Assembly (NCBI GenBank): GCA_017465145.1
Contig: JAFTWU010000004.1
Span: 1 to 64,000 of the forward strand
DNA: 64,000 nt
From: Clostridia bacterium
GTDB lineage: Bacteria; Bacillota; Clostridia; Christensenellales; Borkfalkiaceae
Reading direction: 5' to 3'
Part shown: positions 1-7,848 of the stretch, piece by piece
Layout of the letters: each line of letters begins with the position of its first letter
Numbering within the stretch: position 1 is the stretch's first letter
Position numbers and translations under genes: made by a program
The notes under the pieces: model-generated
What the model was told of the DNA's origin: nothing
The model's database searches: none
Seen by the model: only the letters and a program-made list of their open reading frames with translations

Positions 1-271
1 GCAAAGAGTGAAAGAGCTTATGGATGAAAAAAGCAAGCTCCAACAACAGCTTGCACAGATAGCCGAAAGAAAGCAAAAACGTGAAAATACGAAATCCCGA
101 CTTGATGAGATTTTCACGATACTTGACGGCATTAAAAATCGTCCGATGGAATACGATGACCGACTCGTTCGTCAGATCATCGAATGCGTAGTGGTCGAGT
201 CCAAGGAACGCATCAAGGTGGTATTCGTCGGCGGTTTGGAAATCACGGAAACCTTAATAAACAATATATAA
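1..271 (+). CDS. Serine recombinase (site-specific), C-terminal fragment cut by window edge
   Basis: The reading frame is open to the first base, so this is the 3' end of a longer gene. The last ~89 residues form a charged coiled-coil stretch followed by the motif DDRLVRQIIECVVVESKERI, then VVFVGG and a short end. This is how large serine recombinases of clostridial transposons and integrative conjugative elements finish. Such enzymes cut and join DNA at attachment sites through a serine in the N-terminal domain, which lies outside the window, so activity cannot be judged. The stop codon directly abuts the next reading frame. Base composition is richer in G+C than the genes after position 1100, consistent with a transferred element. 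Family assignment is good; element type is inferred. Confidence 0.8.
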   Translation, partial: QRVKELMDEKSKLQQQLAQIAERKQKRENTKSRLDEIFTILDGIKNRPMEYDDRLVRQIIECVVVESKERIKVVFVGGLEITETLINNI

Positions 272-286
272 ATGGAGGAAAACACT

Positions 287-691
287 ATGCCAAAAAAGAA
301 TGCAACCACAACCAAAGCCCCGGAAAAGCAGGCGGCACCCAAGAAAGCCAAACTCCCGTCCATCGACGTGCGAATTGACTCGCTCGTCGACTACGAAGGC
401 AGTAAAACGAAAGCCTTTGCAAGCGCGAACATAGGTGGCGCGTTTGCTATCCACGGACTCCGTATCATGGACTCGGAAAAGGGATTGTTCGTATCGATGC
501 CGTCAAGAAAAGACGGCGAGAATTACCGAGAGGTATTCCACCCCGTATCAAGCGAAGCAAGAGAGGAACTCAACAAGAAAGTTCTCGCAGCCTACGAACA
601 GAAGCTCACCGAGGAACAGAGTCAGGAACAGGAGGAAACGGAAACGCTTTCCGAGGAAGAATCGCAAGCCCCCGTCACGCAGACGATGTAA
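287..691 (+). CDS. SpoVG-like protein of a mobile element
   Basis: This is a protein of 134 residues. The core around residues 25-95 (numbered from position 287) carries the SpoVG signature: VRIDSLVDYEG, KAFASANIGGAFAIHGLRIM, DSEKGLFVSMPSRK and EVFHPVSSEAR. SpoVG is a small nucleic-acid-binding regulator of septation and sporulation, and copies are frequent on conjugative elements. The N-terminus is a Lys/Ala/Thr-rich tail and the C-terminus a Glu/Gln-rich tail, both probably disordered. An in-frame ATG lies at 272, but GGAGG at 274-278 sits 8 bases before the ATG at 287, so I take 287 as the start. It follows the recombinase fragment closely and shares its composition, so it most likely belongs to the same element rather than being the housekeeping spoVG. 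Confidence 0.85.
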   Translation: MPKKNATTTKAPEKQAAPKKAKLPSIDVRIDSLVDYEGSKTKAFASANIGGAFAIHGLRIMDSEKGLFVSMPSRKDGENYREVFHPVSSEAREELNKKVLAAYEQKLTEEQSQEQEETETLSEEESQAPVTQTM

Positions 692-767
692 AAAGGCGCG
701 ACAGTTCAAACCCAAACAAAAAAAGGCGAAAATATCTTTTTTATCGCCCCTTCACATCAAAAGAGAA

Positions 768-790
768 GACCAACAAACGTTGGTCTTTTT
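768..790 (+). terminator. Intrinsic terminator after the SpoVG-like gene
   Basis: A 7-bp stem (768-774 with 779-785, loop AAAC) is followed by five Ts. It lies 77 bases after the spoVG-like stop. Confidence 0.8.
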
Positions 791-978
791 CTTTTGCCGT
801 CGGTCACCCGACGGAGATGAACTAACGAGTGATTTTTGCTATTGCAAAAACACGTCGTCGATACTCGTACGTTCGTAAACTCGCTACCGAGGGCGTGTTG
901 TCTGAGTAAAATTTAATTATTGCTGTCAAAAGTTTTTACAACACGCTCGCGAGTCTGTCAGGGGCAGCCAACAGTCAG

Positions 979-1014
979 GGTCTATAAGTATTTTGCTTAT
1001 AGACCTATTTTTTT
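979..1014 (+). terminator. Strong intrinsic terminator near the element boundary
   Basis: A 10-bp perfect stem (979-988 with 996-1005) with a 7-base loop is followed by TATTTTTTT. No gene ends just before it, so it may insulate the element from its flank. Confidence 0.75.
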
Positions 1015-1017
1015 GTG

Positions 1018-1036
1018 ACTTGAAAAACTTTCAAGT
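1018..1036. promoter_or_regulatory. Palindrome upstream of an XRE gene, possible operator
   Basis: An 8-bp inverted repeat (ACTTGAAA, 3-base spacer, TTTCAAGT) lies about 40 bases upstream of the -10 element of the HTH gene at 1121. Its position suits an autoregulatory operator, but nothing in the sequence proves binding. Confidence 0.35.
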
Positions 1037-1075
1037 TGGTTATTTGTTTAATAGTGATGAAATTCGCATTTTTTA

Positions 1076-1084
1076 TGATATAAT
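1076..1084 (+). promoter_or_regulatory. Extended -10 promoter of the XRE membrane gene
   Basis: TGATATAAT is an extended -10 element (TGn plus TATAAT at 1079-1084). No good -35 is visible, as is common for extended -10 promoters. The start codon at 1121 lies 36 bases downstream behind AAAGGA. Confidence 0.6.
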
Positions 1085-1120
1085 AAACTTACCAACTAAA
1101 TTTACAAAGGAATCGCACAT

Positions 1121-2170
1121 ATGGAAAATAGCTTTGGTAGCTTTTTAAGGCAAAAGCGACAGGAAAAGAATTTAACGCAAAAAGAATTATCTAAATTGTT
1201 ATTCGTCTCCGAATCGACGGTAAGTAAGTGGGAAAAAGACGTGGCTCATCCCGATATAACCTTACTTCCAAAGCTTTCTGAAATTTTAAGTGTTTCCGAA
1301 CACGAGCTTATAACGGCAAGCGTTGATAATAAAGCAAGAGAAGAAAAAAATCAAGCAAAAAAGTGGAGAGTGTTTTCGCTTTCTTGGAGTTTATTTTTCT
1401 ATATTGCTTATGGTGTTGCGTTAATTCCATGCTTTATTTGTAATTTGGCAATTAATAAAACCCTTTCTTGGTTCTGGATAGTGCTTTCGGCGTTAATCCT
1501 TGCGTTCACTTTTACGAATTTACCAAAATTGATAAAGAAATATAAACTTATTCTAATTCCATTATCGCAGTATTTAGCACTTGTTTTGCTTTTAGGCGTG
1601 TGTTGTATTTATACTGGCGGTAATTGGTTTTGGATAGCGTCGCTATCGATACTTTTAGGGCTAACAATTATATTGATGCCTATCTTTATTGCAAAATACG
1701 AGGTTTTTTCCAAAATAAGAAAATATAACGATTTTATTTCAGTTGCCGTAGATTTTTTAATGCTGAATATCCTTCTTATTGTGATTAATGCATACACCTT
1801 AACAAACGGATATACAGACGGATGGTGGTATTTTAAAATTGCAATTCCCATTGTGCTTTGCGTATATTTAGCGTTAAATATAATTATGAGTGTGCGATTT
1901 TTGAAAACAAATAGATTTTTAAAGACGAGTGTCATTTTGCTTTTATCAAACGCATTTTTATACTTACCACCGCTTTTTATAAAAGTAAAAAATCCTGAAA
2001 TTCAAAAAGAAATCGGCGAAATAAATATTTTTAAGGCAAACTTGTTTTCTTGGCAAATAGGCGTTACTCTTGAACAAAATATACACCTTATTATTTGTTT
2101 GATACTGTTGTTTTTAGCACTTGTCTTTTTGACGGTTGGGTTAATTCGTCATTGCAGAAGATGCAAATAA
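1121..2170 (+). CDS. XRE-family HTH regulator fused to a multi-pass membrane domain
   Basis: This protein has 349 residues. Residues 7-61 form a Cro/C1-type helix-turn-helix domain (LRQKRQEKNLTQKELSKLL, then SESTVSKWEKDVAHPD). From about residue 84 the protein turns strongly hydrophobic, with seven or eight likely membrane helices, and it ends in a short basic tail. A DNA-binding domain tied to a membrane domain suggests a one-component sensor that responds to the membrane or envelope, or an HTH used for anchoring. The membrane part matches no family I recognise. It has its own promoter and starts about 100 bases after the mobile-element boundary. A second gene of the same general architecture lies at 4801, which suggests a locally expanded type. 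HTH call is firm; role unknown. Confidence 0.8.
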   Translation: MENSFGSFLRQKRQEKNLTQKELSKLLFVSESTVSKWEKDVAHPDITLLPKLSEILSVSEHELITASVDNKAREEKNQAKKWRVFSLSWSLFFYIAYGVALIPCFICNLAINKTLSWFWIVLSALILAFTFTNLPKLIKKYKLILIPLSQYLALVLLLGVCCIYTGGNWFWIASLSILLGLTIILMPIFIAKYEVFSKIRKYNDFISVAVDFLMLNILLIVINAYTLTNGYTDGWWYFKIAIPIVLCVYLALNIIMSVRFLKTNRFLKTSVILLLSNAFLYLPPLFIKVKNPEIQKEIGEINIFKANLFSWQIGVTLEQNIHLIICLILLFLALVFLTVGLIRHCRRCK

Positions 2171-2321
2171 AAAATACTTTTTATCTCACACTATGGCTAA
2201 AAACGTGATTTAGTTCCACAGACAATATTAAAAGAACAAAACAGGTTGAAAAAAATACGTAGACGAGGGGCGCAAGTATTAATATTGTATTAATTTAACG
2301 GTTTTTAAAACTGAAAGGAAA

Positions 2322-2350
2322 AACACCAGCCGAAAGGTTGGTGTTCTTGT
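2322..2350 (+). terminator. Intrinsic terminator
   Basis: A 10-bp stem (2322-2331 with 2336-2345, one G-T pair) closed by a GAAA tetraloop is followed by a T-rich run. It lies 150 bases after the XRE membrane gene. The 290-base gap 2171-2461 otherwise shows only the promoter of the next gene. Confidence 0.7.
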
Positions 2351-2409
2351 TTTGTAAGGTTGAATAATTTACGCGCGTTAAAACATACATTTATTCTGTA
2401 AATTCACTA

Positions 2410-2438
2410 TTTACAATAAAAACAAAATGCGGTATAAT
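2410..2438 (+). promoter_or_regulatory. Promoter of the single-pass protein/LemA unit
   Basis: TTTACA (2410-2415), 17-base spacer, TATAAT (2433-2438). A G-rich ribosome binding site (AAAGGGGG) follows before the ATG at 2462. Confidence 0.8.
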
Positions 2439-2461
2439 GTAAAAAAAGGGGGCGCTTACAA

Positions 2462-4072
2462 ATGAATAATTCAATGATATTTAACCCTTTGGAAGAGTTT
2501 GAAAAAAAGTTTAGTTCTTTGCACGCGGAAAACACGGCAAAGCGGTTTGAAGAGCTTGTAAAACAGTCTAACGTAGACGAAAACAAAAACAAAGAAACGG
2601 TTAAGCAATATCACTTTTATAAGGAAAATATAAAAAAGTTAAAGAAAAAACTTAATCTTTTCAGGTTCTTAAGGGTAATAATGATTATAACCATTATTTT
2701 AATAGTGGTTGTAGTGTTAAAAATCACCCCTAAAATTAAGGCTCTGCGTAGCGAAATAGAGCAGGCGGACAACAAGGCTGATGAACTTTACGCTGAAGCG
2801 CTTTCTCAAATGCAACCGCTTAACGACCTGTTTTCTTCAAAAGAAGCGTTAAACATTATAGAGCAGACTATTCCGCTAATAGATTTTGCCGACCATTTTA
2901 CCGCTAAGCAAGAAATAGACATGAAAACCAACTACGATTTTGGCGCGGACGATTCTAACGAATATTCAACTTTGGATGTTTTAGCGGGTAACTATAACGG
3001 CAACCCCTTTATTTTTGAAAACAAAATAAAGCATACTATGGGAACGGAAACTTATCACGGTTATAGAACGATAAGTTGGACGGAAACTTACATAAATAGC
3101 AAAGGCAGACTATCGACAAGGACAAGAACACAAACTTTGCACGCCACCGTAAATAAGCCAAAGCCCTTTTACAACGGGCAAATTGTGTTAAGTTACTGTG
3201 CGCAAGGTGGCCCCGAACTATGTTTTAGCCGTGATGCAACACATCTTCACGAAAAGAACGAAAGACAAATAGAGCGTTATGTTAAGCGTGGGGAAAAGCG
3301 GTTAAAGAAAAAGACGGACGATGCGCTAAAGGAAAACAGCAACTTTACAAGTATGTCTAATTCTGACTTTGAAGTGCTTTTCGACGCTTTAGATAGGACT
3401 AACGAAGTTCAATTTAGAACGTTATTTACACCCCTTGCACAAACTAATATGGTAGACCTGCTTTTATCCGACACGGGCTATGGCGACGATTTTAATTTTA
3501 TTAAGCGTAACCGCACGAATGCCATTATTTCTAAGCATAGCCAAGGCAGAAACATCAATTTATACGGCAATGAAATTTGTTCGTTTGATTTTGAAGAAAT
3601 CAAAAGGAACTTTATTGACAAGAACGCCAAGTTCTTTAAAGACGTTTACTTTGATTTAGCGCCGATACTTGCTATACCCATATACCAAGAAAGGCCGGTG
3701 CATTCGCTAGACCCGTTGCCAGATTATACTAAACTTTACGCCGAAAAACAATGCGAATCGCTTGCTAACGTGGTAGATTACGGCTACGTAGCGCATCCGC
3801 AAACGAAAACACAGGCAATAATTAAATCTTCTTTTGTAAATTCGCAAAAGGGGGTTGACAAAACGCGCATTTCCGCTTATTCTTACGATATAGAAAAGCG
3901 TGTAGACGTGGTATCCGTTTTGGGTGGAGACGGGCGTTTCCACAACGTAAACGTGCCTTGGGATGAATATATCCCCCTAGAATACCACAACGATTTTTAC
4001 GTTACTGAAAACAGTAACGCGGATGGCAAAGTTTTAGCAAACAAAAACGGCTTGTTTATGTTTTGTAAATAA
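2462..4072 (+). CDS. Large single-pass membrane protein paired with LemA, function unknown
   Basis: This protein has 536 residues. Residues 1-65 are charged and likely coiled-coil, residues ~66-88 form one membrane helix (IMIITIILIVVVV core), and about 445 residues follow. With a charged N-terminus and no cleavable signal, the large C-terminal part is probably outside the cell. That part begins with a helical segment (~90-140) and then a Tyr/Thr-rich stretch containing ISWTETYINSKGRLSTRTRT. I recall proteins with a similar WTE...RT...ASVTKPKP region encoded beside lemA in Firmicutes and mollicutes, but I cannot name a described function. LemA follows 23 bases downstream and a membrane-anchored XRE protein comes after that, so the three probably act together. 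No enzyme motif is evident. Confidence 0.7.
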   Translation: MNNSMIFNPLEEFEKKFSSLHAENTAKRFEELVKQSNVDENKNKETVKQYHFYKENIKKLKKKLNLFRFLRVIMIITIILIVVVVLKITPKIKALRSEIEQADNKADELYAEALSQMQPLNDLFSSKEALNIIEQTIPLIDFADHFTAKQEIDMKTNYDFGADDSNEYSTLDVLAGNYNGNPFIFENKIKHTMGTETYHGYRTISWTETYINSKGRLSTRTRTQTLHATVNKPKPFYNGQIVLSYCAQGGPELCFSRDATHLHEKNERQIERYVKRGEKRLKKKTDDALKENSNFTSMSNSDFEVLFDALDRTNEVQFRTLFTPLAQTNMVDLLLSDTGYGDDFNFIKRNRTNAIISKHSQGRNINLYGNEICSFDFEEIKRNFIDKNAKFFKDVYFDLAPILAIPIYQERPVHSLDPLPDYTKLYAEKQCESLANVVDYGYVAHPQTKTQAIIKSSFVNSQKGVDKTRISAYSYDIEKRVDVVSVLGGDGRFHNVNVPWDEYIPLEYHNDFYVTENSNADGKVLANKNGLFMFCK

Positions 4073-4095
4073 ATTACGTTAAAGGAGAAATTATT

Positions 4096-4761
4096 ATGTC
4101 AATTCAACTAGATGAACTTAACCCCGAAGTTAGAGAAGAAGGACTAGACACCAACGTTATAGTAAAAAAGATTCCTGCAAAAGTTGGCGTGGGCTCTAAA
4201 ATATTTGAAGTTATTTTATGGATTTGCGGTATTATCCCCGGCTTAATTTTCTTGTTTAAGAAGATTAACGCGCAAAAACATTTTGACCAACTACAACAAA
4301 AAATTCAAAGAAACGCATCGCAAATCGACAACTATTTAGAACAAAGGGTTATCGTTTTGCAAAACTGTGCACGTCTTTTGGATAAGGCTATTGACCTTGA
4401 CAAGTCTACCTTTGAAAATATTGCAAAATACAGGGCAGGCAACAACGATGACGACGATGCTCGTAACGAAGTAAGCGGTCAAATTGAAAATATTTCAAGA
4501 AATATTAATATTGCTATGGAAAATTACCCCGATTTGCAAGCACACCGTGAAATTGCAGACGCTATGCAACAAAATATGTATTTGCAAAGAGAAATTACCG
4601 CTGCAAGAGAACTTTATAACGACACCGTAAACGAATGGAATAAAGACATTTTTGCATGGCCCACTAAAAAGATAGTTGCCGCTAAAAACGGTTACACCAC
4701 AAGAATACCATTTATTGCATCTAAAGAAATTAAAGAAAAGGCAAAAGACGTATTCTTTTAA
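4096..4761 (+). CDS. lemA: LemA family membrane protein
   Basis: This protein has 221 residues. One hydrophobic segment (~residues 38-56, VILWICGIIPGLIFLF core) is followed by a long alpha-helical region, as expected for the LemA fold. The family hallmark near the C-terminus is clear: AARELYNDTVNEWNKDIFAW followed by PTKKIVAAKNGYTTRIPF. LemA proteins are widespread single-pass proteins with a helical bundle outside the membrane, and their biochemical role is unsettled. The copy here has about 35 extra N-terminal residues before the membrane segment. It sits 23 bases after the large single-pass protein and 39 bases before the HTH-membrane gene, with a good AAAGGAGAAA ribosome binding site. The three-gene unit suggests a partnership in envelope sensing, which is inference. 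Confidence 0.88.
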   Translation: MSIQLDELNPEVREEGLDTNVIVKKIPAKVGVGSKIFEVILWICGIIPGLIFLFKKINAQKHFDQLQQKIQRNASQIDNYLEQRVIVLQNCARLLDKAIDLDKSTFENIAKYRAGNNDDDDARNEVSGQIENISRNINIAMENYPDLQAHREIADAMQQNMYLQREITAARELYNDTVNEWNKDIFAWPTKKIVAAKNGYTTRIPFIASKEIKEKAKDVFF

Positions 4762-4800
4762 GAAATCGCTATTTCAATAACAACGGATAAGGGGTTTTTT

Positions 4801-5733
4801 ATGAATGTAGGTCAAAAAATACGTGAGAATAGAGAGCGTTGCGAACTTACACATGAACAACTTGGCGCAATTATGAGTTTAAGTTCAGCAAGCATTATGG
4901 CGTGGGAAAACAATACGTCAATTCCTACTGCAAGCGAACTTAAACAATTAAGTGAAATTTTTGGCGTTAGATTAAGTTCTTTGATTACAGACGTGCCCGC
5001 GAAACGAAAAGAAGTCAAGGGTGAAACTTGGAAAAAAGTCGTATCTGCTGTTTTACAGGCGTTTAGTTTATTTGCGCTACTTATAGGCTTTTTTATACCA
5101 TTTATCTTAATGCTAGCGTTAGAAAAGAACTGTTTTTGGGTATGCTTTATCTTTTGTATTATCCCTATAGGGTCTATTTTATTTGGTTATTTAGTAAAGG
5201 TTAATGGTAAAAAGTTTATAAAGAATATTATTTCGGGGTTTGTTAGCGCAGGTTTGCTATTTTGCTTTGGTATGATGACGCTTATGCCTGTGGATCCATA
5301 TGATTCAGAAGTGTCATATGACGATTCCCTTGTAATTAAAGCGGAAACAACCCTTAATATTGATATTCCAGAATTTGAAACTTCCTATCTTCTGACTTGG
5401 GAACACGGCAGTAATCTTTGGCGTGGTAAAATGCACGCAAAATGCGACTTAACGTTCACTAACGAAAACGCAACGAGTTTTGAAAGAACGTTGGTAACCG
5501 ATAGCAAGTGGATGGACCGTGTACCAAATGCCCTTTTGGGTGTATTCTGTCATCCCACAGATTACACTAACACAGGCGCAAATGATTGTTACGTTTTAAT
5601 TTATAATTGTGATACGGATGAGTTTAATACTTTACCTACCGCAGACGGTAATTATCGTATGTTGAGCATTATTTATGACGTAACCTATAACGAAATGACC
5701 ATTTGCGATTATACTGTAGAGTATTTTAAATAG
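4801..5733 (+). CDS. Membrane-anchored XRE regulator with predicted external domain
   Basis: This protein has 310 residues. Residues 5-60 are a Cro/C1 helix-turn-helix (IRENRERCELTHEQLGAIM, then SSASIMAWENNTS). Three likely membrane helices follow at ~80-107, ~111-132 and ~141-162. The last ~148 residues are hydrophilic and beta-rich. With a cytosolic N-terminus, three crossings put the C-terminal domain outside, which is the layout of ToxR/CadC-like one-component sensors but with an XRE head. It is the third gene of the lemA unit (39-base gap, ribosome binding site AAGGGG) and is closed by a terminator at 5781. A natural reading is that it senses the state of the LemA/partner complex or an envelope signal. 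The external domain matches nothing I recognise. Confidence 0.78.
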   Translation: MNVGQKIRENRERCELTHEQLGAIMSLSSASIMAWENNTSIPTASELKQLSEIFGVRLSSLITDVPAKRKEVKGETWKKVVSAVLQAFSLFALLIGFFIPFILMLALEKNCFWVCFIFCIIPIGSILFGYLVKVNGKKFIKNIISGFVSAGLLFCFGMMTLMPVDPYDSEVSYDDSLVIKAETTLNIDIPEFETSYLLTWEHGSNLWRGKMHAKCDLTFTNENATSFERTLVTDSKWMDRVPNALLGVFCHPTDYTNTGANDCYVLIYNCDTDEFNTLPTADGNYRMLSIIYDVTYNEMTICDYTVEYFK

Positions 5734-5780
5734 GTTAGGTATACTGACAGGATAAAACGTTTAATTTACAAATACTTAAA

Positions 5781-5808
5781 AACACCCGTTTTTTACGGGT
5801 GTTTTTTT
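5781..5808 (+). terminator. Intrinsic terminator of the lemA unit
   Basis: A 9-bp stem (5781-5789 with 5795-5803) with a T5 loop and a T-run to 5808. Confidence 0.85.
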
Positions 5809-5830
5809 GTGTAAAAAAGGGGCAAATGCC

Positions 5831-5859
5831 TTTACAAAAAGGTTAATAAGTTGTATAAT
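5831..5859 (+). promoter_or_regulatory. nagB promoter
   Basis: TTTACA (5831-5836), 17-base spacer, TATAAT (5854-5859). The gene starts at 5900 behind AAGGAG. Confidence 0.8.
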
Positions 5860-5899
5860 CAAGGTGAAATTAAAATCAAATTAATTAAGGAGCAAAGAA

Positions 5900-6685
5900 A
5901 TGAAGTTAATTATCAAAGACAACTACGCTGAAATGAGCACTTGGGCGGCAGAACATATTGCCAACGCCATTAACAACCACAAGGAAAATCGTCCTTTCGT
6001 TTTAGGCTTGCCCACCGGCTCTTCACCCCTTGGCGTTTACAAAAAGTTGATTGAAATGAATAAAGCAGGCAAGGTTACCTTTAAGAACGTTGTAACTTTC
6101 AATATGGACGAATACGTAGGTCTTCCTAAAGACCACGACCAAAGCTATTGGTACTTTATGCACGACAATTTCTTTAACCACATTGATATCCCCGCTGAAA
6201 ACGTTAACATTTTAGACGGTATGGCAGAAGATTTAGAAGCAGAATGTGCACGTTACGAAGAAAAGATTGCATCTTACGGCGGTATCGACTTGTTTATGGG
6301 CGGTAGTGGTGTAGACGGTCACATTGCTTTCAACGAACCTTTCACTTCATTAAATTCTAGAACGGGTATCCGCGCTTTAACTGAAGACACCTTAATCGTT
6401 AACTCACGTTTCTTTGATAACGACGTTAATAAAGTTCCCAAGACTGCGCTTTCTGTTGGTGTTGGTACGGTATGCGACTCTAAACAAGTTATGTTACTTA
6501 TCAGCGGTCATAACAAGGCACGCGCTCTCCGTCATTGTGTAGAAGGTGGCGTTGACCACGCATGGACCATTAGCGCACTTCAATTACATAAAGACGGCAT
6601 TATCGCTTGTGATGAAGCAGCTTGTGGCGAATTAAAGGTTGATACCTATAAATACTTTAAAGAAATTTACAAAAACGAAAAATAA
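5900..6685 (+). CDS. nagB: Glucosamine-6-phosphate deaminase
   Basis: This 261-residue protein converts glucosamine 6-phosphate to fructose 6-phosphate and ammonia, the step that sends amino sugars into glycolysis. It is a cytosolic enzyme of normal family length. Visible motifs are [16 protein letters not shown] (phosphate site, ~35-50), FNMDEYVGL with the catalytic Asp70, and [11 protein letters not shown] with Asp139, His141 and Glu146, equivalent to Asp72, Asp141, His143 and Glu148 of the E. coli enzyme. It has its own promoter (5831) and terminator (6707), so it is a single-gene unit. A sialidase-like gene lies at 7849, so amino sugars from host glycans are a plausible substrate source, but nagA is not in the window. 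Confidence 0.96.
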   Translation: MKLIIKDNYAEMSTWAAEHIANAINNHKENRPFVLGLPTGSSPLGVYKKLIEMNKAGKVTFKNVVTFNMDEYVGLPKDHDQSYWYFMHDNFFNHIDIPAENVNILDGMAEDLEAECARYEEKIASYGGIDLFMGGSGVDGHIAFNEPFTSLNSRTGIRALTEDTLIVNSRFFDNDVNKVPKTALSVGVGTVCDSKQVMLLISGHNKARALRHCVEGGVDHAWTISALQLHKDGIIACDEAACGELKVDTYKYFKEIYKNEK

Positions 6686-6706
6686 TTTCTAAATTAAAGA
6701 AAACGC

Positions 6707-6738
6707 AAAGCGAAGTTGTAATTAACTTCGCTTTTTTT
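6707..6738 (+). terminator. nagB terminator
   Basis: An 11-bp stem (6707-6717 with 6724-6734) followed by a run of Ts. Confidence 0.85.
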
Positions 6739-6788
6739 GTTACATGATATTTTTAGACGTTAAACTTTGAATAAAAACTTAAAATTTA

Positions 6789-6817
6789 TTGAAAACACTA
6801 TTTTTATATAGTAAAAT
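6789..6817 (+). promoter_or_regulatory. Promoter of the membrane protein/sialidase pair
   Basis: TTGAAA (6789-6794), 17-base spacer, TAAAAT (6812-6817), upstream of the start at 6860. Confidence 0.7.
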
Positions 6818-6859
6818 ATAAGTGTCTAATAATTTGACAAATAATAGAGAGGTAAAAAA

Positions 6860-7843
6860 ATGATAGGTGTATTTTCTCCCAAAAACAAGCGCATTTTTGT
6901 AATGTTATTTTTCATTATAATAGCGTTTATAGCATTGGGAATTTTTTTGGCTTTAAGTGCTGACATAGATACTCGTTTCGGTGGATATATATTTATTGTA
7001 TTAGCAATTTTTCTTTTTTCTTTTGTTTTTGTTGGCGCATATTATAGACTTTCTTGGAGCGTAAGGGTTGATGATAAAAAACTTTACGTAAAGCATTTAT
7101 TACAAAAGCAAAAGGTATTTAACCATGCTGATATCGACGATGTTATAGCTTATAGACAAGCAGAGTTTGGTTTTGGTACGCTATGTATTTACCTTAAAGA
7201 TGGCACAAGCGTTTTGGTTCACGGGTTGTTAAATTACATTGAATTAGCGACCTATGTTAAAAAATTTTTGCCATTAATAAAGAAAAAAGAATATGACGTA
7301 TCGCGTATGGAAAAAGACTATATTGACAAAAAGAAAAAAAACGGTAGACTAATTTGGACTGTAGTGCTTTTGTGTGTTGCGATTGCTGTCGCTATTGCTT
7401 TAGCGATAATTCTAACGTCTGGTAAAAACATGAATGATTTTACACAAAACGATTTTATAGTTATATACATATTCATTGGTATATTCATATCGTTATTGGC
7501 AGTAATTTTTATACCGCTTGTAAAGTTACTTAGAGATTCAAATATCATCAATAGTAGTCTTCCATTAATATATCAAGCAAAGTGTTATTGCGCTCCTTTG
7601 CCAGCAAACGATATTATAGCAATATACGTTAGTTTAGACTATTCCCCACGTACTATTATTACTTGCAACAATCTTAATCCAAAGGAATTTTTTTGCATTT
7701 ACGAAGGGTTTATGTATTGGCGCGGAAAATTCGTGTCCTTTTCAGAAGTGTCTGAGCGCTACGGTAGTTATAGTGAGTTGATTAAAAAGGAAAAATTTAA
7801 AACGGGTAGTATTGAAGTTACTCAGGCGTTTATTGACAACTAA
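6860..7843 (+). CDS. Four-helix membrane protein with PH-like segment, function unknown
   Basis: This protein has 327 residues. Two membrane helices (~12-36 and ~43-63) are followed by a soluble stretch (~65-130) with a beta-rich pattern like the bacterial PH-type domains that follow paired helices. Two more helices lie at ~164-190 and ~200-226, and a C-terminal soluble part of ~100 residues follows. I do not recognise the family; the PH-like reading is only from the layout (short strands such as VRVDDKKLYVKHL and FGTLCIYLKDGTSVLV). The sialidase-like gene begins 5 bases after its stop with no ribosome binding site of its own, so the two are likely co-translated. It has its own promoter at 6789. 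Confidence 0.6.
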   Translation: MIGVFSPKNKRIFVMLFFIIIAFIALGIFLALSADIDTRFGGYIFIVLAIFLFSFVFVGAYYRLSWSVRVDDKKLYVKHLLQKQKVFNHADIDDVIAYRQAEFGFGTLCIYLKDGTSVLVHGLLNYIELATYVKKFLPLIKKKEYDVSRMEKDYIDKKKKNGRLIWTVVLLCVAIAVAIALAIILTSGKNMNDFTQNDFIVIYIFIGIFISLLAVIFIPLVKLLRDSNIINSSLPLIYQAKCYCAPLPANDIIAIYVSLDYSPRTIITCNNLNPKEFFCIYEGFMYWRGKFVSFSEVSERYGSYSELIKKEKFKTGSIEVTQAFIDN

Positions 7844-7848
7844 ACTGC

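Larger units (their letters stand above)
692..1120. other. Gene-free stretch at the edge of the mobile element
   Basis: This 429-base gap holds no convincing gene. It contains a terminator at 768-790, an imperfect inverted repeat whose arms lie near 879-901 and 938-953 (shared blocks ACAACACGC and GCGAGT), a second strong terminator-like hairpin at 979-1005 and a short palindrome at 1018-1036. G+C content falls sharply after about position 1000, so the element boundary or attachment junction probably lies here. That last point is inference. Confidence 0.5.

Noticed and set aside
435-878. Frame of 147 codons overlapping the SpoVG-like gene
   Set aside because: Shadow frame with Arg-rich low-complexity product, crossing a terminator at 768-790.
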